A stretch of DNA of 64,000 bases from Agrobacterium vitis. GTDB lineage: Bacteria > Pseudomonadota > Alphaproteobacteria > Rhizobiales > Rhizobiaceae. Below are positions 24,315 through 33,375 of the stretch, in pieces. Every line of letters begins with the position of its first letter. Within the stretch, counting starts at the first letter, position 1. The notes below the pieces were generated by a model. It saw only the letters and a program-made list of their open reading frames with translations. It was not told the origin of the DNA and made no database searches. The stretch is taken from positions 2,113,001-2,177,000 of the forward strand of contig NZ_JACXXJ020000005.1 of assembly GCF_014926405.1 (NCBI RefSeq), given 5' to 3'. Made by a program: the position numbers and the translations under genes.

Positions 24315-25361
24315 ATGGCCACCGTTTCCAGTTTCGAAAGCCTCGACCATCCCCGCAAGGCCGATCTCCGGCAGTTTGCCCTGCTGTTCCAGCCCCTGTT
24401 TCAATACTCGTCCGAAGAGGCCCGGCGCGACGCCGTGGCGGCGCTATCGCAATCGCCCAATGTGCCGGAAGCTGTGGCATTTTTCATCGCCAGTCAGCCG
24501 CTCGCCATTGCCGCGCCATTCCTGATCGCATCGCCCTGTCTGTCGGATGAATTGCTGATCACCATCGCCCGCACCCAGGGCATACACCACGCCCGCACCA
24601 TCGTGCGCCGCGAGGCTTTGTCGCCCGCCGTCATCGATGCATTGGCCGGCCTGCGCTTCATCGACCCCCTACCCGAGCACGCCCAGCACGTGGACAACGA
24701 GGATATTGTCCAGGACATGATGGAAGCACCGCCCCGCGCCATTCGCCTGAGGTCCGACGCGGGTGCCGAGCCCGAAAACATGCCCGCTATCGCCCCTGAG
24801 AAAGTGCCGGAAGAACAGACGGTGGCGCAGGAGCCAGATCAGCTCTCCTTAGAGAAGCGGGAACAAGTTCTGGCACAAAATCCGACAAGGGCACAACGCG
24901 AGGAAGCCTTGCGCCAGACCTTGAAGGCGCTGGATCGTCACCTTCATCGCCAGGACCGTGATCGCCTGGGTCGGCGCACTCTCAGCTCCGTGCAGGCAGC
25001 TCTGCTGGTGCGGTTTGCCCGTGAAAACGAAGCAGGCAGCTTCGCCACGGCCTTGGCCGATGCGCTGTCTTCAAGCCGCTGGCTGGCCGAGCGTATCCTG
25101 CTCGACACCTCCGGCCAGCAGCTGGCCACGACGCTGACCGGCCTTGCCATGGCCATTCCCGACATGATTTTTATACTGACCCGTCTCTATCCGCATCTCA
25201 GCCAATTGCAGCAGGGCGAACCACGCGTCGCCAGACTGATCGCGGCGCTCGACGGCAGAGACTGCGAAAAGCGCATCGATGCCTGGCTGAGGGCCGACCG
25301 CTATACCTATCAAAGCAGTCAGAGCGACGTCCAACCAGTGGCGGTGTCGGCTTCTCGTTGA
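24315..25361 (+). CDS. DUF2336 domain-containing protein
   Basis: This protein has 348 residues from the ATG at 24315, with GAAGGACGTGG upstream; a GTG at 24252 gives a longer form. The N-terminal half has HEAT-like helical repeats (EEARRDAVAALSQSPNVPEA, then LSDELLITIARTQGIHHART). This is the DUF2336 pattern of alphaproteobacteria. The middle is acidic and probably disordered (PEKVPEEQTVAQEPDQLSLE). The function is unknown; some family members are linked to cell-cycle and stress signalling. Confidence 0.75.
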   Translation: MATVSSFESLDHPRKADLRQFALLFQPLFQYSSEEARRDAVAALSQSPNVPEAVAFFIASQPLAIAAPFLIASPCLSDELLITIARTQGIHHARTIVRREALSPAVIDALAGLRFIDPLPEHAQHVDNEDIVQDMMEAPPRAIRLRSDAGAEPENMPAIAPEKVPEEQTVAQEPDQLSLEKREQVLAQNPTRAQREEALRQTLKALDRHLHRQDRDRLGRRTLSSVQAALLVRFARENEAGSFATALADALSSSRWLAERILLDTSGQQLATTLTGLAMAIPDMIFILTRLYPHLSQLQQGEPRVARLIAALDGRDCEKRIDAWLRADRYTYQSSQSDVQPVAVSASR

Positions 25362-25432
25362 GACTATGTCCGTGAAAAATGGAACCCGATTGTCCTGAAA
25401 AGACAGAGGGCAGCGATACGCGTGGCCGCCCT

Positions 25433-25789
25433 TCAGCTTGCCTCACCGACGAGCGACAAAAGACCATCCAACTGGTCGATCTCGATTTCCACCAGCCATA
25501 GATCCGGGTCAAAACGGCGCTCGCGTTCCATCAGGGCCGCAACCTCGCAGGCATCGACCCTGTCGAGGCGGCGCTCGAAACGACGGTCGCCTGACATTTC
25601 GGCATCATCGTCTTCAATCAGGCTTTGAGGGGCTGGAGCATAAAGACTTTCCAGGCCATCGCGAAACCGCTGGCGCAGGAAGATGGCGCCGGCTTGGTCC
25701 ATGCCCTTATGCTCCACAGCGGCAAAGCCGCCGGCGGAAAACACGCGGCGTAGGATGGCGGCGACGAAAATATCGGAGCGAAGGCGCAT
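25433..25789 (-). CDS. DUF1491 family protein
   Basis: This 118-residue protein starts MRLRSDIFVAAILRRVFSAG, then GFAAVEHKGMDQAGAIFLRQ and EVAALMERERRFDPDLWLVE. This is the full pattern of the DUF1491 family, a single-domain alphaproteobacterial protein of unknown function. Length is typical. It is convergent with the DUF2336 gene. Confidence 0.85.
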   Translation of the reverse strand: MRLRSDIFVAAILRRVFSAGGFAAVEHKGMDQAGAIFLRQRFRDGLESLYAPAPQSLIEDDDAEMSGDRRFERRLDRVDACEVAALMERERRFDPDLWLVEIEIDQLDGLLSLVGEAS

Positions 25790-25847
25790 CCTGCCTATCT
25801 ATAGGCAGGATTGACGGAAAGAAAGACATTCATCGGGGCAGTCGGGA

Positions 25848-26483
25848 TTATTCGCCCTTGCCGCGCATCAGGGTCCGCATCACCATATCGACATGAGCCT
25901 CCATGTACGCCTTTTGCTCAAGCGGCCTGCGTTGCGCAAACAGGATTGACCAGAGATTGAAGTGGATGATCGGTCCAATCAGAACATCGGGAGCCGAAGC
26001 GGCAGGGCCAGGCAAAAATTCGCCGGCAGCGACGCCCCCCTCCACCAGCGTGCAGACCGTTTTCAAGAGGGGCGCAACGAATTCGTCGTAATGCCTGTCT
26101 ACAATATGGGGAAAGCGGGTTCCCTCGCTCACCGTCAAACGCAGGAGTTCGCTACACTTGCAATCGCCGGCGATCATCTCATAGGCCATGCCGATCATTT
26201 GCTTCAATCGTTCGGCATGGCTGCCCTCCAATATTTCAGCAGAAGCACGCAACTGAGACAACGGCAGCGACATCTGCCGGATGGTCTCCTCGAACAAGAC
26301 CTCTTTTGACGGAAAATAAAGATAAACCGTGCCCTTTGTAATGCCGAGCCGCAGAGCTACATCTTCCACACGCGTCGCAGAAAAACCTTTGTCCAGAAAT
26401 TCTTCAAATGCAGCTTCCAATATTTCCTGCGGGCGCCTCGCTTTCTGCTCGGCCCGGCTGATCGTTTTCAATCGCTTTGCCAT
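25848..26483 (-). CDS. TetR/AcrR family repressor of the RND efflux operon
   Basis: This protein has 211 residues from the ATG at 26483, preceded by AAGGAAAATGGTC. The helix-turn-helix is clear: ILEAAFEEFLDKGFSATRVE and VALRLGITKGTVYLYFPSKE (residues about 22-65). The C-terminal ligand domain is of the AcrR type. It is transcribed away from the efflux operon 180 bp off, with a likely operator in the promoter of that operon. It probably represses the pump until an inducer binds. Confidence 0.88.
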   Translation of the reverse strand: MAKRLKTISRAEQKARRPQEILEAAFEEFLDKGFSATRVEDVALRLGITKGTVYLYFPSKEVLFEETIRQMSLPLSQLRASAEILEGSHAERLKQMIGMAYEMIAGDCKCSELLRLTVSEGTRFPHIVDRHYDEFVAPLLKTVCTLVEGGVAAGEFLPGPAASAPDVLIGPIIHFNLWSILFAQRRPLEQKAYMEAHVDMVMRTLMRGKGE

Positions 26484-26594
26484 GACCATTTTCCTTGAGG
26501 TTTGAGCGAGCGGACTTGCGTGAGGCGACGGAGCGAAAGCACCCGCATTACGCTTTCAATTCCTATACCGGCAACTATCGCTCCGGCAACTATA

Positions 26595-26623
26595 TTGACT
26601 AACCGTACAGTCATTGATATCTA
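26595..26623 (+). promoter_or_regulatory. RND operon promoter with overlapping operator
   Basis: TTGACT (26,595-26,600) and TATCTA (26,618-26,623) are separated by exactly 17 bp, a good sigma-70 type promoter. The interrupted palindrome TGACTAACCGTACAGTCA (26,596-26,613) overlaps the -35 box and the spacer. This is where a TetR repressor would block RNA polymerase, and the divergent tetR gene supports that reading. Confidence 0.6.
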
Positions 26624-26662
26624 CTCGAAACGACCCGTGAATGCAATGGTGGGGACCTCACA

Positions 26663-27736
26663 GTGCGGTTACAAACGACTTTATCCGGACTGGCTTGCGT
26701 CCTGCTCGCTTTGTGTCTGGCAGGCTGCAATGAAAAGACCGAGAGCCAGTCTTCACCGCGCAGTGTCACGGTGACCAAGGCCCAAACCGCGCAATACCAG
26801 CCCTCGGTGGAAATCTCCGGATCGGTGAAAGCGCGGGTGCAGTCCGACCTGTCGTTCCGTACCGCAGGCCGGGTGATCGAGAGGCATGTCGATGTCGGCG
26901 ACCGGGTCAAGGCGGGCGACGTTCTGGCACTCCTCGACAATACCGAGCAGAAGGCTGATATCGCCGTTGCCCAGGCCGGGCTGGAATCGGCCCAGGCAAC
27001 GATGCGCCAGAAGAAATTGGCCTTCGACCGCTACAAGGTACTGATCCAGACCAACACCATTGCCCAATCCACCTTCGACCAGGCCCGCGAGGATCTCGCC
27101 ACGGCTCAAGGCTCGCTGCAAACCGCGCAGGCCAATCTGGCCACCGCCCAGGATGCGATGACCTATACGGAGTTGAAGGCCGATGCCGACGGCATCATTA
27201 CCTCGCGCAGCATCGAGGTGGGACAGGTGGTTTCGGCGGCGCAGGCGGCCCTGACGCTTGCCCATGACGGACCGCGCGATGCCGTATTCGATATGTTCGA
27301 AGCGTTTTTCCTGGAAGGTGCGCCGTCCGATACCGTCGAGGTCTCGCCGATCGGCGGCCGCGCCAATCCCCAGGACGGCAAGATCCGCGAAGTCTCTCCG
27401 GCCATCGACACCAGCGCCGGCACCATCCGTATCAAGGTCGCCCTGCCCGCGGACACGCAATGGTCGCTCGGCACGACTGTCGTCGGACGGTTCCGCGCTC
27501 AGCCGCAGCAGGGCATCGTGCTCCCCTGGAGCGCCATGGCCTCGGCCAATGGCCAGCCCGCCGTCTGGGCGGTCAACACCGCCGACAGCTCCGTCAAGCT
27601 GCGCAAGATCGACATTGCCCGCTACCGCGTCGGCGATTTCGTGGTGGCATCCGGCGTCGCGCCCGGGGACATCATCGTCACCGACGGCGGCAAGTTTCTG
27701 ACGGACGGCCAGGTCGTGGCCTTTAAGGAAAAGTGA
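26663..27736 (+). CDS. efflux RND transporter periplasmic adaptor, lipoprotein 1
   Basis: This protein has 357 residues from a GTG start. Its lipoprotein signal, LACVLLALCLAGC, has the lipobox cysteine at about residue 21. VSGSVKARVQSDLSFRTAGR, then GDRVKAGDVLALLDNTEQKA (lipoyl half), an alpha hairpin (about 75-145) and the second lipoyl half form the HlyD/AcrA adaptor layout. It bridges the inner-membrane pump to an outer-membrane channel. It is the first gene of a tight operon, 1 bp from the next gene. Two adaptors in one operon are unusual but known. Confidence 0.9.
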   Translation: MRLQTTLSGLACVLLALCLAGCNEKTESQSSPRSVTVTKAQTAQYQPSVEISGSVKARVQSDLSFRTAGRVIERHVDVGDRVKAGDVLALLDNTEQKADIAVAQAGLESAQATMRQKKLAFDRYKVLIQTNTIAQSTFDQAREDLATAQGSLQTAQANLATAQDAMTYTELKADADGIITSRSIEVGQVVSAAQAALTLAHDGPRDAVFDMFEAFFLEGAPSDTVEVSPIGGRANPQDGKIREVSPAIDTSAGTIRIKVALPADTQWSLGTTVVGRFRAQPQQGIVLPWSAMASANGQPAVWAVNTADSSVKLRKIDIARYRVGDFVVASGVAPGDIIVTDGGKFLTDGQVVAFKEK

Positions 27737-27737
27737 C

Positions 27738-28832
27738 ATGCGCCTCTACCGTCCAATCATCACCCTTCCCTTTCTGCTTGCCCTGGCGCTTGCCGCCGGT
27801 TGCAGCGAGAAGGACGACCAGCAGGCCACCGGGCCACGTCCTGTCCGCTCGATGACCGTCAAGGCCGAACGCCTGTCGGGGGTCAGCTTTGCCGGTGTCG
27901 TCCAGGCGCGAGTCGAAACCGATCTTGCCTTCCGCACGCTCGGCCGAGTGATCCTGCGCAAGGCCGAAGTCGGCGATCTCGTTCACAAGGGCGACGTGGT
28001 TGCCGAAATTGATCCGCTTGCGCTGCAATTTGCCGTCAACAGCGCCGAGGCCGACCTGCGCAATGCCCAGGCGGCGTTTGAGAATGCGCAGATCACCGAA
28101 AAGCGCCGGCGCACGCTCGCCACCATCAATGCCGGCAGCGTCGCCGATTTCGAAGTGGCCGAACAAGGCCTGAAATCGGCCCAGGCAAGTCTCGACCAGG
28201 CAAATGCCAAGCTGGACAAGGCCCGCGAGCAATTGGGTTATGCGCGGCTTCAGGCGGAATTCGACGGCGTCGTCACGTCAGTGTCCGTCGAAGTCGGCCA
28301 GACGGTGACCGCCGGGCAGACGGTGATGAAAGTCGCACGGCTGGACCAGCGTGACGTGATCGTCGATGTCCCGGAAGGACGGATCGGCGCGCTGAAGGAA
28401 GGCACGAAGTTCAACGTGGCGCTACAGCTCGATCCCACCAAGCTGGCTATCGGAACGCTGCGCGAGATCGGCCCGGAAGCCGATGCGGAAACCCGCACCC
28501 ACCGGCTGAAGATCGCCATCAACGATGCTCCCGAGGTGTTTCGTCTCGGCGCCGTGGTGACCGCGACTGCAAGCCGTGATGAAGAGGACGGCGTCATCCT
28601 GCTGCCGTTGACCGCCATCCTCAGAAAAGACGGCGCAACCGGTGTCTGGGTGATCGATCGGGCCAATGCCACAGTCGCCCTGCGCAAGGTCGTCCTTGAT
28701 GACGCCACTACCGACGGCAACCGGGTGAAGGTCCTGTCCGGATTGAAGGAGGGCGAGCAGGTTGCCGTCGCCGGCGCCAATCAGCTTGCCGAGGGACAAA
28801 AGATCAAGACCGATGAGGAGCCGCGCCCGTGA
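27738..28832 (+). CDS. efflux RND transporter periplasmic adaptor, lipoprotein 2
   Basis: This 364-residue protein has signal peptide and lipobox LLALALAAGC. It shares the same domain order as the upstream protein: VVQARVETDLAFRTLGRVI, GDLVHKGDVVAEIDPLALQF, a helical hairpin near 80-150, then EFDGVVTSVSVEVGQTVTAG. The similarity suggests duplication. The two may form mixed adaptor rings, as suggested for other double-adaptor RND systems. Its stop overlaps the start of the pump gene (28829-28832). Confidence 0.9.
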   Translation: MRLYRPIITLPFLLALALAAGCSEKDDQQATGPRPVRSMTVKAERLSGVSFAGVVQARVETDLAFRTLGRVILRKAEVGDLVHKGDVVAEIDPLALQFAVNSAEADLRNAQAAFENAQITEKRRRTLATINAGSVADFEVAEQGLKSAQASLDQANAKLDKAREQLGYARLQAEFDGVVTSVSVEVGQTVTAGQTVMKVARLDQRDVIVDVPEGRIGALKEGTKFNVALQLDPTKLAIGTLREIGPEADAETRTHRLKIAINDAPEVFRLGAVVTATASRDEEDGVILLPLTAILRKDGATGVWVIDRANATVALRKVVLDDATTDGNRVKVLSGLKEGEQVAVAGANQLAEGQKIKTDEEPRP

Positions 28833-31800
28833 AGAAATTTAACCTGTCGGACTGGGCGCTCGAACATCGTTCCCTCGTCTGGTATTTCATGATGGTGTTT
28901 TCGCTGGCCGGCGTGCTCGCTTATATCGGCCTTGGGCGTGAAGAAGACCCGTCCTTCACCATCAAGACCATGGTGATTCAGGCCCAATGGCCCGGCGCCT
29001 CCGCCCAGGAAGTCACCCAGCAGATCACCGACCGGATCGAGAAGAAGCTGCAGGAACTGGAATCGCTCGACTATACCAGGTCGATCACCACAGCGGGCCA
29101 GACCATCGTCTTCGTCAACCTGCTGGATACCACCAAGGCCCGTGACGTGCCCGCCACATGGCTGCGCGTGCGCAACATGGTCCAGGATGTCCAGGGCGAC
29201 TTTCCCTCCGGCGTCGTCGGACCGTTCTATAACGACCGTTTCGGCGACGTTTACGGCAATATCTACGCCTTCACCAGCGACGGCCTGACCCATCGGCAAT
29301 TGCGCGATCTGGTCGAGAGCGCCCGCACCAAGCTGCTGACCGTTCCCAATATCGGCAAGGTCGACATTGTCGGCACGCAGGACGAGGCGATCTACCTCGA
29401 ATTCTCCACCCGAAAGATTGCTGCCCTCGGCATCGACCAATCGGCGATCATCGCCACGCTTCAGGCCCAGAATGCCGTCACCCAGTCAGGCTTCATCGAT
29501 GCCGGGCCGGAGCGGATCGCCCTTCGGGTCGGCGGGCGCTTCATTTCGGAAGACAGCCTGCGGTCGATCAATCTCAAGGTCAACGACCGGTTCTTTCCGC
29601 TCACCGATGTCGCCACCATCAGCCGTGGCTATGCCGATCCGCCGACCAGCATGTTCCGGGTCAATGGCAAGCCGGCAATCGGTCTTGCGATCGGTATGAA
29701 GGCTGGTGCCAATCTGGTGAATTTCGGCAAGGCGCTGGACAAGACCATGGCCGGCGTCATCCAGGACCTGCCGGTCGGCGTTTCCGTCGATCGGGTCGCC
29801 GATCAGCCGGCGGTGGTGGAGGAAGCGGTTTCCAGCTTCACCCATGCGCTGTTCGAGGCAATCGTCATCGTGCTGGCCATCAGCTTCATCAGCCTTGGCC
29901 TGCGCGCCGGACTGGTGGTGGCGATCTCGATCCCGCTGGTTTTGGCGATCACCTTCCTGTTCATGCAATATGCCGGCATATCGCTGCAACGCATCTCGCT
30001 CGGCGCCTTGATCATCGCGCTCGGGCTTCTGGTCGACGATGCGATGATTGCCGTGGAAATGATGGTGGCACGCCTGGAAGTGGGCGATAGCCTGCGCAAG
30101 GCCGCCACCCATGTCTATACCTCGACCGCCTTCCCGATGCTGACCGGAACGCTCGTCACCGTCGCCAGCTTCATCCCGGTCGGGTTGAACAACAGCAATG
30201 CGGGCGAATTCACCTTCTCGCTGTTCGTCGTCATCGCCGTGTCGCTGGTGGTGTCCTGGGTGGTGGCTGTGCTGTTCACGCCGCTTCTGGGCGTCACCAT
30301 GCTGCCGAAGACCATGAAGAAGCATGCCGACCACAAGGGTTGGTTTGCCCGGCTGTTTGCCAGCATGCTCCACTTTTGCCTGCGCTGGCGCTGGCTGACC
30401 ATCGTTGCAACGATCGGCGCCTTCGCCCTGTCGCTCTATGGCATGACCCATGTGCAGCAGCAATTCTTCCCCAGTTCCGACCGCCCGGAACTGATCGTCG
30501 ACTGGAACCTGCCGCAAAACAGCTCCATCGACGAGACCAACCGGCAGATGGCCAAGTTCGAACAGGAGCAATTGGCCAACAACCCGGATATCGACCATTG
30601 GTCGACCTATGTCGGCCGCGGTGCGCCGCGCTTCATCCTGTCTTTCGATGTGCAGCCTGATGATATCACCTTCGGCCAGATGATCATCGTCACCAAAGGG
30701 CTGGACGTGCGCGACAAGCTGCGCCAACAATTCCAGGCCTATCTCAGCCAAACCTTCCCCGGCACCGATGCCTATGTGAAGCTTCTGGATATCGGACCTC
30801 CCGTAGGAAAGCCGGTGCAATACCGCGTGTCCGGCCCGGACATCCAAAAAGTGCGCGATTATGCCGGCAAACTGGCCGCCATTGTCGGCACCCACCCGCT
30901 GCTCACCAATATCGCCTTCAACTGGTATGAACCGGCCCGGGTGCTGAAGGTGGATGTGCTACAGGACAAGGCCCGCCAACTGGGTGTCACCTCCGAAGAC
31001 ATCGCCCAGACCCTCAACAGAGTGGTCGAGGGATCGACCGTCACCAAGGTTCGTGACGACATCTACCTGATCGATGTCGTCAGCCGTGCCGAAAAGAAGG
31101 ATCGCGGTTCCGTCGAAACGCTGGTCGATCTGCAATTGCCGAGCAGCAACGGCCAGTCGATCCCGCTGTCATCCGTCGCCACCTTCCATTACGAACTGGA
31201 GCAGCCGACCATCTGGCGGCGCGACCGCACGCCGACGATCACCATCGAGGCCGCCGTCAACGGCCCCACCCAGCCCGCGACCATCGTCAACGCGCTGAGC
31301 GGCAAAGTCACCGAATTCTCCAAGGCGCTTCCGGCAGGCTATGCCGTCAATATCGGCGGCGCGGTCGAGGAGAGCAACAAGTCGCAGGGGCCGATCATCC
31401 AGGTGGCACCCCTGATGCTGTTCATCATGGCAACGCTGCTGATGATCCAGTTGCAGAGCTTCCACCGGCTGTTCCTGGTGTTTTCCGTAGCCCCGCTGGC
31501 GCTGGTCGGCGTGGTGATCGCGCTTCTCACCAGCAACGCGCCCCTTGGCTTCGTGGCGCTGCTCGGCGTGCTCGCGCTGATCGGCATCCTGATCCGAAAC
31601 TCTGTCATCCTGGTGGTGCAGATCGAGGACCTGCGAAAATCGGGCGTCGCGGCCTTTGCGGCCGTGGTCGAGGCCACCGAACACCGGATGCGCCCGATCA
31701 TGCTAACCGCCGCCGCAGCAACCCTGGCGCTGATCCCGATCTCGCGACAGATCTTCTGGGGACCGATGGCCTTTGCCATGATGGGTGGCATCGTCGTCGG

Positions 31801-31954
31801 AACCGTGCTGACCCTGCTGTTCCTGCCCGCGCTCTACATCACCTGGTTCCGGATCAAGCCGGAGAAAAACCAGGCGCACGACAGTCACGTCCCCGATACC
31901 CATGGCCACGACAACAGTGGCCCAGACAACAATGCTATCGGAGCCGAGAAATAG
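28829..31954 (+). CDS. RND family efflux pump, inner-membrane transporter
   Basis: This 1041-residue protein has twelve membrane segments and two large periplasmic loops, typical of the HAE-1/AcrB branch. The N-terminal FNLSDWALEHRSLVWYFMMV and the fourth segment LIIALGLLVDDAMIAVEMMV carry the paired Asp residues of the proton relay. The symmetrical C-terminal half has LLGVLALIGILIRNSVILV. It would expel amphiphilic drugs or metabolites using the proton gradient. No outer-membrane factor gene is in the operon, so it must use one from elsewhere. The C-terminus is His/Asp-rich (DSHVPDTHGHDNSGPDN). Confidence 0.93.
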   Translation: MKKFNLSDWALEHRSLVWYFMMVFSLAGVLAYIGLGREEDPSFTIKTMVIQAQWPGASAQEVTQQITDRIEKKLQELESLDYTRSITTAGQTIVFVNLLDTTKARDVPATWLRVRNMVQDVQGDFPSGVVGPFYNDRFGDVYGNIYAFTSDGLTHRQLRDLVESARTKLLTVPNIGKVDIVGTQDEAIYLEFSTRKIAALGIDQSAIIATLQAQNAVTQSGFIDAGPERIALRVGGRFISEDSLRSINLKVNDRFFPLTDVATISRGYADPPTSMFRVNGKPAIGLAIGMKAGANLVNFGKALDKTMAGVIQDLPVGVSVDRVADQPAVVEEAVSSFTHALFEAIVIVLAISFISLGLRAGLVVAISIPLVLAITFLFMQYAGISLQRISLGALIIALGLLVDDAMIAVEMMVARLEVGDSLRKAATHVYTSTAFPMLTGTLVTVASFIPVGLNNSNAGEFTFSLFVVIAVSLVVSWVVAVLFTPLLGVTMLPKTMKKHADHKGWFARLFASMLHFCLRWRWLTIVATIGAFALSLYGMTHVQQQFFPSSDRPELIVDWNLPQNSSIDETNRQMAKFEQEQLANNPDIDHWSTYVGRGAPRFILSFDVQPDDITFGQMIIVTKGLDVRDKLRQQFQAYLSQTFPGTDAYVKLLDIGPPVGKPVQYRVSGPDIQKVRDYAGKLAAIVGTHPLLTNIAFNWYEPARVLKVDVLQDKARQLGVTSEDIAQTLNRVVEGSTVTKVRDDIYLIDVVSRAEKKDRGSVETLVDLQLPSSNGQSIPLSSVATFHYELEQPTIWRRDRTPTITIEAAVNGPTQPATIVNALSGKVTEFSKALPAGYAVNIGGAVEESNKSQGPIIQVAPLMLFIMATLLMIQLQSFHRLFLVFSVAPLALVGVVIALLTSNAPLGFVALLGVLALIGILIRNSVILVVQIEDLRKSGVAAFAAVVEATEHRMRPIMLTAAAATLALIPISRQIFWGPMAFAMMGGIVVGTVLTLLFLPALYITWFRIKPEKNQAHDSHVPDTHGHDNSGPDNNAIGAEK

Positions 31955-31955
31955 G

Positions 31956-33308
31956 ATGCCGACTCTCGGCTGGCTCAAGAACAGGAAGCGGGAACACGCC
32001 CGCTCTCTCTTGAAGCGTGGATATGCCCCCACGCCTTCCGCTTCCGCATCTGGGTCGGCCGCAAGCGGGCTGGCAGGATCCAGTCCTGCTTTTGCGGGAC
32101 ATGCCGTCATTCCCTTAGTGATCGTCCTCGTGTTGGGTGGCTGCGCGGGCAGGCCAGAAAGTGTATTGAAGCCTGTGCCGGTTGCCAGCGACGCCAGCCA
32201 GGTGAACATGCTGGTGTTCACCACCCGCAAACCGGCGGACGATCCCGGCCTGCTTTATTCCGGTGATCGCGGCACAGCCATCTCAGTGAACAATGTGGTC
32301 GTTTCCATCCCTCCGGAGCGCAACCGCAAGGTAGGCGAAGTGCAATGGCCGTCCCGTGTGCCCCCCAACCCGGAACATGATTTCGCGGTGCTGAAGGCCG
32401 ATAAGGTCCCGACAGAATCCGAGGCTTTGCAGTGGTTCAACGCGACCCGGAACAAGAAACGCCAGGCCGTGATCTTCGTGCATGGCTTTAACAATACGTA
32501 TTCGGATGCGGTTTTCCGCTTTGCCCAGGTCATCCATGATTCCGGCACGGACGCATCCCCGATCCTGTTCACATGGCCGTCGCGCGGCAGTGTGTTCGAC
32601 TATCTCTACGACAAGGAAAGCACCACCTATTCCCGGCGGGCGCTGGAAGACCTGATCCTGCAAGCCGCGAAGAATCCCAATGTCGGCGATGTGACGATTA
32701 TTTCCCATTCCATGGGCACCTGGCTGACCATGGAAGCGTTGCGCGGCGTGGCGATGCGGACCGGCACAGTTCCAAGCAAGGTCAACAATGTCATCCTGGC
32801 CTCGCCGGATATCGATGTCGATGTATTTCGTCGCCAGTTGATCGAAATGGGGACCAAACGGCCGCATTTCACCATCTTCACCTCCAACAAGGACAAGGCC
32901 TTGTCCGTGTCGCGATGGCTGTCGGGCGGCGTCAACCGGGTCGGCGGCATGAGCCAGGCCGACCTGCAGCCGCTGGCTGGTGACCTGAAAGCGCTCGGCA
33001 TCACCGCCATCGACACCAGCAGCGTCGATAGCCACGATCCGCTCGGCCACACGGCCTTTGCCGACAGTCCGGAGATCATCCGCAATCTGGGCAAGAACAT
33101 CGCTGGCCAATCCATGGAAGGCGGCCAAACCACCTTGGGCGATCGGGTCGGCCTGGTGGCAATCGGCACAGCCAATCTGGCCGGTTCCGCGGCCCGTACC
33201 GTTGTCACGGCTCCCATGGCGGTGATCAGCAGCGATGCACGTCAATCGCTCAAGCAGGAATTTTCGTCGGGGCAGAAACCGCTGATAGACGGAAAAATCG
33301 CTTATTAG
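31956..33308 (+). CDS. alpha/beta hydrolase, DUF900 family, likely lipoprotein
   Basis: This protein has 450 residues from the ATG at 31956, one base after the pump stop. A hydrophobic segment ends in a lipobox, VIVLVLGGCAG (Cys near residue 63), after an unusually long N-terminal leader. The hydrolase core has VIFVHGFNNTYSDAVFRFAQ (oxyanion region), the nucleophile in ISHSMGTW and a late His in DSHDPLGHTAF, as in DUF900 esterase-like proteins. It would act in the periplasm. Its place as the last gene of an efflux operon suggests that it acts on the pumped substrate or on the envelope, which is inference. Confidence 0.85.
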   Translation: MPTLGWLKNRKREHARSLLKRGYAPTPSASASGSAASGLAGSSPAFAGHAVIPLVIVLVLGGCAGRPESVLKPVPVASDASQVNMLVFTTRKPADDPGLLYSGDRGTAISVNNVVVSIPPERNRKVGEVQWPSRVPPNPEHDFAVLKADKVPTESEALQWFNATRNKKRQAVIFVHGFNNTYSDAVFRFAQVIHDSGTDASPILFTWPSRGSVFDYLYDKESTTYSRRALEDLILQAAKNPNVGDVTIISHSMGTWLTMEALRGVAMRTGTVPSKVNNVILASPDIDVDVFRRQLIEMGTKRPHFTIFTSNKDKALSVSRWLSGGVNRVGGMSQADLQPLAGDLKALGITAIDTSSVDSHDPLGHTAFADSPEIIRNLGKNIAGQSMEGGQTTLGDRVGLVAIGTANLAGSAARTVVTAPMAVISSDARQSLKQEFSSGQKPLIDGKIAY

Positions 33309-33375
33309 CGCTTACTTTTGGAAAGATGGAAATCGGTTTTGCGTTAGGACATACGCAAATGCTGGCGAAAGCCGC

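Noticed and set aside
29486..30895. 469-codon open frame on the minus strand inside the RND pump gene
   Set aside because: It is the antisense shadow of a high-GC gene; the encoded sequence is His/Gln/Arg-rich and shows no domain, while the plus frame is a full RND pump.
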